A stretch of 55,884 nucleotides of DNA, taken from NCBI GenBank assembly GCA_030141605.1, contig JAQGDQ010001199.1, positions 1 through 55,884 on the forward strand. Reading direction: 5' to 3'. The notes beneath the pieces are model-generated. The model saw nothing but the letters and a program-made list of their open reading frames with translations, had not been told where the DNA came from and searched no databases. The DNA is from Tubiluchus corallicola. Its lineage: Eukaryota > Priapulida > Priapulimorpha > Priapulimorphida > Tubiluchidae. Positions 47,231 through 55,884 of the stretch are shown here, one piece after another. Each line of letters opens with the position of its first letter. Position 1 is the first letter of the stretch. Made by a program: the position numbers and the translations under genes.

Positions 47231-48417
47231 TAAATTTATTTCCTTTAATTTTTATTTATTCATTGACAGTTTTGATTGATTAATTAACTGTCAATCTAAC
47301 TGTCAATCAAACTTTTCATAAAATTAGCCAACATCAGGCGATTTTGCTTTTCTATTTCAGTTTCTAAATATTGCAGAAATAAAGATCAGTGGTTTACATG
47401 AAATTCAACTGAGATTTTTGAAGATTTGACATAAATGCCTCTCAGAGACACCAACAGTTGTCACTCAACATTTGCATCTGCATTTTATTACAATGTAGTT
47501 TTCTATGTGCACATTGTATTCGTTTACTAATATGTACTGTACCATTCGAATACAGTAATAAATCGTATATATTAATTCTACTGTTATGGGCTTTATATAT
47601 ATATATGCTACATCTTCGACGGCGGCGATCTATATGTCAAACGAAAGGCCTCGATCTAGTGTCGTCTTATTATGGGTTCATTTTTCAAATCGGGGCTACT
47701 GGGACGAACGCGGAGCAAAAAACCTCCAAAAATGGCCGTTTTCGCCCGTTTTTTGCAAAACTTACGCCTCTTATTTCTGGAGAATGGGCCGGGGGCGGTG
47801 CTGGCTGTGAATAGATAGTTCGTTCAGCGATGGGTGTAGTAGGCGTATTTAGAACTCGCGGGAGGGTCAAGGCGCCCCGCAACGCGCGTTTTCCTGAACC
47901 CAACTCCCGATTTTTTCGAAATTTTGGTCAAACAGCCTGTAGAAAAAACGTTCTAGCGACGTCTGGTGGGGCTCTCGGAAAGAGATATATGGCTCTTTAG
48001 AAAGAGGAAGAACAGGGTTACACGATAATGTGGACTGTGTTTTAGGACGTCTCCACCTTGAGGAGCTGTGACGAGTTGATTGGAGGTTCCATTTCAGGCG
48101 ATTTTCGCTTAGAAAACTGCTGACGCAAAGCCATTGTTGTGACGTCATCCATTATACTCTGCTTATAACCTTATAACTTTAATTCAGTAAAAGCTGCTAC
48201 TGGCTTTGCGTTATAAATGAGGACTATGTAGAATGTTCGCGCATTACTGATTATAAATGTATTTATACGCAAAACTTTTTGCGGGGCCTTTGCTAGTAAT
48301 AAATAAAATTAAAAACATAACGCTGTATAACACCTGAAAGTGTGCACAGCTCCATGTTAGGAAAAGCACGATCGAATTGAATAAGTTTGGCCTGAACAAC
48401 ACTCGTTATTTTATCCC
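47231..48417. other. No gene recognised; GC-richer island
   Basis: 47640-48110 is richer in GC than its surroundings, with no domain-bearing frame. Short gattgacagt inverted segments occur near 47270-47310. Confidence 0.5.
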
Positions 48418-49602
48418 AAAATGAAGCTGGATTTCTGTATTATGACATCATAATGAGGTAAACGCAACATTATGAAATAACATTATATTTACAAATTTAA
48501 ACAAAATGAAGGTGGATTTCTGTATTATGACATCATAATGAGGTAAACGCAACATTATGAAGTAACATTATATTTACATATTTACACAAAATGAAGGTGG
48601 ATTTCTGTATTATGACATCATAATGAGGTAAACGCAACATTATGAAGTAACATTATATTTACATATTTACACAAAATGAAGGTGGATTTCTGTATTATGA
48701 CATCATAATGACGTAAACGCAACATTATGAAGTAACATTATATTTACAAATTTAAACAAAATGAAGGTGGATTTCTGTATTATGACATCATAATGAGGTA
48801 AACGCAACATTATGAAATAACATTATATTTACAAATTTAAACAAAATGAAGGTGGATTTCTGTATTATGACATCATAATGAGGTAAACGCAACATTATGA
48901 AGTAACATTATATTTACATATTTACACAAAATGAAGGTGGATTTCTGTATTATGACATCATAATGAGGTAAACGCAACATTATGAAGTAACATTATATTT
49001 ACATATTTACACAAAATGAAGGTGGATTTCTGTATTATGACATCATAATGAGGTAAACGCAACATTATGAAGTAACATTATATTTACATATTTACACAAA
49101 ATGAAGGTGGATTTCTTCATTATGACATCATAATGACGTAAACGCAACATTATGAAGTAACATTATATTTACATATTTACACAAAATGAAGGTGGATTTC
49201 TGTATTATGACATCATAATGAGGTAAACGCAACATTATGAAATAACATCATATTTACAAATTTAAACAAAATGAAGGTGGATTTCTGTATTATGACATCA
49301 TAATGAGGTAAACGCAACATTATGAAATAACATTATATTTACAAATTTAAACAAAATGAAGGTGGATTTCTGTATTATGACATCATAATGAGGTAAACGC
49401 AACATTATGAAATAACATTATATTTACAAATTTAAACAAAATGAAGGTGGATTTCTGTATTATGACATCATAATGAGGTAAACGCAACATTATGAAGTAA
49501 CATTATATTTACATATTTACACAAAATGAAGGTGGATTTCTTCATTATGACATCATAATGACGTAAACGCAACATTATGAAATAACATCATATTTACACA
49601 TT
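48418..49602. repeat. 85-bp satellite, ~14 copies
   Basis: Unit runs from aaaatgaaggtggatttctg through attatgacatcataatgagg to taacattatatttacatatt. Units differ at linked sites (gaaataac with acaaatttaa, gaagtaac with acatatttac). A near-palindrome ttatgacatcataa recurs in every unit. Confidence 0.96.
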
Positions 49603-49656
49603 TCCACGTTTGCTAACACATAACTTGGTTCTTTTACGCAATCCAGGTAAAAATCG

Positions 49657-49892
<236 letters not shown>

Positions 49893-49893
<1 letters not shown>

Positions 49894-50482
49894 GTGCTTC
49901 AATTTGATTAATTAAACCATAATCGTTTGATTAATACTTGTCTTAAGCTACTATCAGGTTTATGGAAAACCTTTATATTTTTACACAACAATAGGAACTT
50001 GATTTGGACAAATTCTCGCTCTTGCTTGAAGATTTAGATTACTCGCTTGTGAATAACTCTATAAAACGATTCATTTCGCCGGGACGCTTCTCCTGCATGT
50101 AATACAAAACTCTGCTATTTACTCACTGTGAGGCAAACAATGCGAACCAAATATTCACTAAAATTTGCATTTGTGCCAACGTCGGTAAAAGCTCATTCAG
50201 GGAGCAGTAAGCAGCCACTATGTAGAATGTCCGAGCACTATTGGTTGTCAGTGGATGCATTTGTTAGGTCTCTCAGTTTCAGCACTGTGCAAAATGTTTG
50301 TGCTGCTGCTGTTATTTTAGGCCTACGGCATGGCCGGGTGTTGGTTGGTTTTTTATATTGAGATGAAAGAAATAGGGCACTATTGCAGAAGAATTATTGA
50401 ATGACTTAAAAGAACCGGCATTATCCCAAGACATTCACCATGTTATTAAAGTTCGAACGTACGTTTTAGAAATTACACGCTA
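49893..50482. other. Intergenic, nothing recognised
   Basis: No exon or repeat recognised. Confidence 0.6.
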
Positions 50483-50780
50483 ATGATAAGAAGAAGAAGA
50501 AGAAAAGGAAGAATAACAATAACGACAACAACAACAACAACAACAACCACTGCCACCGCCACCGCCCCGGCCCCGGCCACGGCCACGACGACGACGACGA
50601 CGACTACAACAACGACAACAACAACAACAACAACAAAGACGACGACTACAACAACAACAACAACAACACCAACTACAACAACAACAAAGACGACGACTAC
50701 AACAACGACAACAACAACAAAACAAAAACAAAAACATCAACATCAACAGCCGCAGCCGCCGCCGCAGCAGCAGCAGCAGC

Positions 50781-50817
<37 letters not shown>

Positions 50818-50818
50818 T
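50483..50818. repeat. Compound trinucleotide array (AGA, CAA, CGA, CAG)
   Basis: Mixed CAA/CGA/CCG/CAG triplets. It reads as poly-Thr or poly-Gln on one strand and poly-Leu, poly-Cys or poly-Val on the other. Confidence 0.95.
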
Positions 50819-51033
50819 TTAAAGTCAGCTTTGGATTAACAATTAAGATAAGCTGAAAGAGCTTTTTGCTGACTGTGACAAATTCTACAACTACGAAACA
50901 GACTATTATTACCCCACTTTTACCACTAGATCCTACGCGCCGGGCAGGGTAACAGCAGGTACCCATGTCTTTGGTACAACCCGACCGCAGTACCGAACTC
51001 ACTACCATTACATGACATCACAAGCGCAAACGT

Positions 51034-51520
51034 AAATCAGGGGAACAAAAGGCAATGCTAAATTATGACCTAAACGTTTCCGTGAAAATCTATATTACTT
51101 ACCATTTCGCTTACTTGCTGGAAAGACTTATGTAACTAGACTAACAATTTAAAATGTTTGTGCCAATTGGTAAAATATCGTTGACTCACCCTCCAGTGTG
51201 CACTACTCACTAACCGAAAAATGTATTTTTAATCTTATTGGCAAGATACAGTAAATTTTATATTTTACTCAGTAACTTAATATGTGTCATACGAATGCTC
51301 GGATTATTTTTTCGAACTTTACTTAATGTTATCTTAACTTATTTCAAAGCCTACCAGTAAAATGGCTGTCTAACGGTCATCGCGGGAGTTTAGATTTACA
51401 TGTTTTATACAGCGCTACTGCCGACGCAAGTGCTGCATGCTAAAAAGCAGTAAGTAGTATAATATTTCAAGATGAATTTTTAAAGCTTGTGGTGGAGTTT
51501 CTTGTTTAAAATGTTTCTTA
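51034..51520. mobile_element. Interspersed repeat C, copy 3
   Basis: Shares gggaacaaaaggcaatgcta, ttggtaaaatatc, taaaatggctg and ttttatacagcgctac with the other copies. Confidence 0.72.
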
Positions 51521-51872
51521 AGGTCATTTCTTACTTTCAGGACATGATAATCATTGTCTAAATAAACGTGTATTGTTTGTTGTAACAAGAATATGAAGTA
51601 TACCATTAAAATTTTTAAGTGGTTAAATAAAATATATGTAAGAGCTCTACAATTGAGTAATTTTAATCGACTTTTTTAACCTATCCAAAGTGAAAGCATA
51701 GGCATAGCCTAAAACAGTGAAACTGTGTGTTGTGTAAGAATGGTACGTTTGTTATTATTCGTAATGAAAAATTATATTGGCGCAAACCAAAAATTCGCTT
51801 TGCTAATATTTTATTTGATTCGTTCAACAAATAACAGATGAAAATATAAAAGTGTCATAGTAACAGTCCGGT

Positions 51873-52794
51873 TTAATGTTGGTATGTTGGCTGGTTGTAC
51901 GTTCCATATTGCCTCCCATAGTTGGCGCCACCTTCGGCGTAACCAGCTCCGCCTTCAGCCTCTCCGGATGCATATCCACCAGCAGCGTATCCGGTAGCTC
52001 CATATCCAGCTCTGGCCTCTCTGTTCGTATTTTCGTTCTCGTGGATGGCTGTGCGGTACTCCGAGCGAGACCGACGAGTGTTCTCCCGTGCCTGTCCGTA
52101 ACCGCCTGCAGCGTATCCGGCTTCACCGTAACCAGTATCGTAACGACCTCTTCCGTAACCATAACCAGCACGACCGTAAGCGTTTCCGTACTCACTTCCG
52201 TACCTCCTGGTGGGTTGATAGCTGGTGGGATGATAGCTGGTGGGTTGATATCCAGTGGGATGGCTCTCGGGTTGGTAGCCACCATAGCCACCACCATAGC
52301 CACCACCGTAGCCGCGTCCACCTCCATAGCCATACCCACCTCCATAACCGCGTCCACCTCCATAGCCACCTCCATAACTGCGTCCACCTCCATAGCCACG
52401 ACCATAGCCGCTACCATAACCACGTCCGTAACCACCTCCGTAGCCGCCACCATAGCCGCCACCGTATCCGCCACCGTAACCACGGCCGTAACCGCCGCTA
52501 CGACCACCTCCGTATCCACCCCCATATCCGCCACCGTATCCGCCGCCGTAGCCACCTCCATATCCGCCGCTATATCCAGCTACCTCGTAACCTTCGTCAT
52601 CATCGTCGTCATAGCGTGAACCATGGCAAAGCTGAAACAAAAATTGCAAGATAAGAACTAGAAAGAGAACTACTTTCAAGCTACTGCTTGTGGAAGTCTC
52701 TTTTCAAAACAACTGCTAAATGTTAGTGTAACTTAAACATTGTGGTACTTACAGCGACGAAGCTCAGAACTGCAAAAAGCACGAAAGTCTTCAT
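51873..52794 (-). CDS. GY3, Gly/Tyr-rich secreted structural protein
   Basis: Coding exons 52794-52753 and 52631-51873 (TAA at 51873-51875) encode 266 residues. Exon 1 encodes MKTFVLFAVLSFVA, 14 codons with donor gtaagt. Exon 2 starts after a tttgtttcag acceptor with LCHGSRYDDDDDEGYE. A single open frame from 52679 reads through this acceptor and gives a false hydrophobic start, so the spliced start is preferred because it matches GY1 and GY2. The body has N-terminal GYGGG repeats, a central YQPTSYHPTSYQPTRRYG segment near residues 145-165, a charged link with RRSRSEYRTAIHENEN, and a C-terminal AGGYASGEAEGGAGYAEGG tract. It lacks the KEI[ST]HTV motif. No separate untranslated exon is evident. 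Probably an extracellular structural protein. Confidence 0.88.
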
Positions 52795-52870
52795 AATTAC
52801 AGAAACTATCAGCTCCACACCAAATCGAAGGAGAATGGCTACCAGAAGTGCAGTAACTTGTTTCTGCAAG

Positions 52871-52878
52871 CATTTATA
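52871..52878 (-). promoter_or_regulatory. TATA box of GY3
   Basis: tataaatg on the minus strand, about 77 bp upstream of the ATG, leaving a roughly 50-nt leader. Confidence 0.65.
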
Positions 52879-53195
52879 CCTCCAGGAGCAAACCAATTTG
52901 TGAATCCGAGGGGAGTTTGCTAATCAGTTCGCGATGTTTTCGTTATAATCAGTCGTACTTTCACACCTGGTCACACCTGCTGCAGATGATGAAGCCAGAC
53001 AGCAAATCATGAATGAGCAGGTACGTTATCCACGCAGAGAAGCCAATCGTGATACAGTAAATACCGCCTGGAAGCCACGCTAGACCAAGGCCTCGGCGGA
53101 GAATGTCTGGTTTTAATACTCAAGTGAACAGAAAGTTAGTGGGCAGGATTCTGCTTCCGAAACTGCTTTACAAATAAGTTTCTATTCTATTCTAT
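52879..53195. other. Upstream of GY3, nothing recognised
   Basis: Unique-looking sequence with no further feature seen. Confidence 0.55.
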
Positions 53196-53320
53196 TCCGT
53201 TATATTCCGTTATATTCCATTCTGTTCTATTCCGTTCTGTTTTGTTCCATTCTATTCCATTTCTATTCTATTCTATTCTATTCTATTCTATTCTATTCTA
53301 TTCTATTCTATTTTAACAGA
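53196..53320. repeat. (ATTCT)n pentanucleotide repeat
   Basis: Imperfect then perfect attct units. The counterpart (agaat)n at 55767-55884 runs off the window end. Confidence 0.95.
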
Positions 53321-53359
53321 TTTAAATAAATAAAGTAACGCCTCCCACGAACCTACCAC

Positions 53360-53372
53360 CTCTTCTCTCTCT

Positions 53373-53426
<54 letters not shown>

Positions 53427-53497
53427 ACTGTCTCTCTCTCTCTCTCTCTCCCCCACTGTCTCTCTCTCTCTCCCCCACTGTCTCTGTCTCTCCCCCA

Positions 53498-53592
<95 letters not shown>

Positions 53593-53615
53593 CCTCCCTC
53601 CCCCTCCCTCCCTCC

Positions 53616-53688
<73 letters not shown>

Positions 53689-53690
53689 CG
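53360..53690. repeat. (CT)n microsatellite
   Basis: CT run with cccactgtct interruptions inside the left arm of the inverted repeat. The right arm holds only a short GA run near 55685-55707. Confidence 0.97.
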
Positions 53691-53918
53691 AAAATGCTTC
53701 TCCGGCGTTCTAGCAGTTCAAAAATTTTCTGGGCGCCAACCATGGTAGCGACCCACCCCCGATGGGGCCTCACGCGCCCCACTTACCGGGCCTTGCCTAG
53801 GCTGAAATAGGCCCTGCCTGTGGCACAGATAATACTCCATTTTTTATTTTTTATGTTGGTCAGAATTCTTCATACGTCGACAATTGTTTTCATCTTTTGC
53901 GAATTCGATTGCTAATTT

Positions 53919-54121
53919 TCTAATGAACTGATTATGTGACATTATAGTTTGCTCATCATTCATTAAATCATTAACATATAATAGATTATTTTCAATGCAT
54001 GTTGTACAGAACATACGAGTAACGTTTGGCTTTATGTTCTAATGAACTGATCATGTGACATTATAGTTTCATTATCATTCATTAAATCATTAACATATAA
54101 TAGATTATTTTCAATACATGA
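53919..54121. repeat. Direct duplication of ~83 bp
   Basis: ctaatgaactgattatgtga to ttttcaatgcatg recurs from about 54039 to 54121 with few changes. A third fragment, gttgtacagaac with tttggcttta, recurs near 54577. Confidence 0.85.
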
Positions 54122-54869
54122 ATAAAATAATTTGATTAAAGTCTCTTTATTCTTGTGATTAATGCTGCTTGCTGATTATTGTTGTTTATTGCGTGGCGTG
54201 TGAAGTAGCCACGATGGGCATGGCAAACGTTCAAGACTTTATTTAATAAACTACACATTTATTAAATATCAAACACAACACGGTAAATATAAGAGGATAG
54301 TAATGCGAGCCCTCCGTCTTCAAGTCAGTTCCTAATCTCTCCCGAGGTGCGGGGCTCAAAACACTTTTGTCTAACTACCTAATGCGCCGTGAGCTTCTGC
54401 GCATAAGGATTATATCATCAATCTTTACTTCTGGTCGAACATCAGCTGGTCACGTGATGCCACACCTAACTAGGCTTCTACCCACGACGATAGTTTAATC
54501 TTGCATCGTCAAGCATTTAATAATTTAATCACCAATTTAAACAAAATCATTATTTAACACAGCTTTCCTTTACTCATGTTGTACAGAACGTTTGGCTTTA
54601 TATTATTATTATGCCATAATGTTTTTTTTTACATAATCCGTTTGAGTTATCGAATTTCTTAATATTTCACACCAGCATATAATCAGATCTTGCCAAAAGG
54701 GATTCCCAATCATTCCACTTTTCTCTACAAGAAAACTCTTTTCCATTTTCCAAAGAGTATCCCAGTTTTTCTAAGAATATTTTTGTCACCTCTTCTTGCC
54801 ATCTGTTGTCATTAGCCTTTCAGTCCACTTAGAATTCGAGGATTTGGCAAAGGATTCCAAGTCCACCAT
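54122..54869. other. Interior of the second inverted repeat, no gene recognised
   Basis: 54122-54576 separates two copies of ttgtacagaac and may be an insertion. No terminal repeat pair or coding frame supports a specific class. Confidence 0.5.
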
Positions 54870-55005
54870 AATAATCTTTTTATTTATCTTGCAATACACA
54901 TACAGTTATAAAACAATTAATTTGGAAAAAAATGCGAAGAAAGGACAGCGAAAGACCAATTGGTCATCTAGTCAGCTGCCCTTTGGTTAGTGATGAACAT
55001 TTTCA
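54870..55005. mobile_element. Interspersed repeat E with conserved hairpin, copy 2
   Basis: Palindrome gaccaattggtc (54954-54965) between aggacagc (54942-54949) and gctgccct (about 54976-54983). The layout matches 39252-39292. Confidence 0.6.
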
Positions 55006-55454
55006 AAAGCGCTGTGCTGCAGTGTATTAGTGTTAGTATTGCTTGTAGTTAGGATTTAATTATTACAAATGACATTAAATTTATATGCTTTTAACGTGTT
55101 ATATATAACATATTAATATAATTCATACGCAGTAATAATAAGTGTATAATAAAAAATCAAACAAGAACGAAAATAAAATTCTGACAACGGAAACATAAGA
55201 ACAATGGCAACTGAAATATTCTTCATGACAGTAGCATAATTTTTGACATTCAAAAAATAAATTATCATGTAAATAATAGAACTGAAAATCTGGTGTATCT
55301 GTACACTGGTATATTAAAGTATATTAAATTGGGCGTTAATTTTCACATGATAATTTACATAACAAAAAGCGGGTCATGCAGGAAAAAAACAGCTGGAATA
55401 AAAATTACATTGCAAACAATATTGTAAGTTGTGTGTTATAGTCGTGCATAAGCA
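55006..55454. other. No gene recognised
   Basis: AT-rich sequence leading into the right arm of the second inverted repeat. Confidence 0.55.
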
Positions 55455-55884
55455 AGCAGATTCGCAAAAGATGAAAACAATTGTCGACGTATGAAGAATT
55501 CTGACCAACATAAAAAATAAAAAAATGGAGTATTATCTGTGCCACAGTCAGGGCCCATTTCAGCCTAGGCAAGGCCCAGGGAAGTGGGGCGTGTGAGGCC
55601 CCTTTGGGGGGGGGGGTTCCGCTACCATGGTTGGCGCCCAGAAAATTTTTTAACTGCTAGAACGCCGGAGAAGCATTTTTGAAGAGAAAGAGAGAGAGAG
55701 AGAGAAGAAAGAAGAAGAACTGGTGAGTAGAGTTCGTGGGAGGCGTTACTTTGTATTTAAATCCTGTTAAAAATAGAATAGAATGGAATGGAATGAATTA
55801 GAATAGAATAGAATAGAATAGAATAGAATAGAATAGAATAGAATAGAATAGAATAGAATAGAATAGAATAGAATAGAATAGAAT

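Larger units (their letters stand above)
53196..55884. repeat. Second inverted repeat (~0.4-0.7-kb arms), ending at the scaffold end
   Basis: Left arm 53196-53905 and right arm about 55455-55884 are inverted copies. Shared landmarks are the ATTCT/AGAAT pentanucleotide run, cgcctcccacgaac, a CT/GA run (about 330 bp left, about 25 bp right), gcttctccggcgttctagca, ttctgggcgccaaccatggt, cctaggctgaaa and gaattcttcatacgtcgaca. The ~1.55-kb middle has no recognised gene. It could be a foldback-type mobile element or a collapsed or misjoined palindrome like that in contig 1. Confidence 0.88.

Noticed and set aside
50480-51008. Poly-Thr/Gln and poly-Cys/Val frames
   Set aside because: Compound trinucleotide repeat.
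53196-53320. Telomere-like repeat
   Set aside because: The ATTCT unit is not the arthropod TTAGG telomere motif, and the run is internal to an inverted repeat.

Overview
The window looks like a whole short scaffold from a repeat-rich, AT-rich animal genome, most likely an arthropod. The grounds are GT-AG spliced genes, a casein kinase I gamma gene with the animal palmitoylation tail, secreted Gly/Tyr-rich structural proteins of the cuticle/eggshell kind, hAT-type MITEs with 8-bp target duplications, tRNA- and 5S-derived SINE-like elements, and very many minisatellites. The species cannot be fixed from sequence alone. Two contigs are joined by a run of N (37070-37248).

Contig 1 (1-37069) is one enormous near-perfect palindrome. 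The left arm (1-17455) is repeated as its reverse complement in the right arm (19672-37069), around a 2.2-kb loop (17456-19671). Both arms end on the same bases inside a GA/CT microsatellite. They differ by scattered substitutions and a few indels: 4 bp in a coding region, 11 bp in a MITE end, about one 32-bp minisatellite unit, and 7 bp in a satellite. Reading outward from the loop, each arm holds the 3' exons of casein kinase I gamma, a series of minisatellites and MITEs, and then a convergently oriented Gly/Tyr-rich secreted protein gene (GY1). The catalytic-loop exon of the kinase lies only in the loop and joins the left-arm exons. The right arm therefore has an orphan set of 3' exons, and the N-lobe exons are absent from the window. 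GY1 is intact in the right arm and frameshifted in the left arm. The palindrome may be a recent inverted duplication, or an assembly join of two haplotypes or strands. The sequence alone does not decide this.

Contig 2 (37249-55884) carries two more Gly/Tyr-rich secreted protein genes on the minus strand (GY2 at 43120-44699, GY3 at 51873-52794). With right-arm GY1 they form a three-gene same-strand cluster. All three have a TATA box, a 14-codon exon for most of the signal peptide, a phase-0 intron, and one large exon for the repetitive body. GY1 and GY2 also share a non-repetitive KEI[ST]HTV motif. The rest of contig 2 is repeats: a third hAT MITE copy, a 5S-rRNA-headed SINE-like element with target-site duplication, a 14-copy 85-bp satellite, trinucleotide arrays, and a second, smaller inverted repeat (53196-55884) whose outer arm runs to the scaffold end.

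The likely ancestral layout is kinase gene, convergent GY1, GY2, GY3. The GY proteins are probably co-expressed extracellular matrix components. The kinase is an unrelated signalling gene next door.
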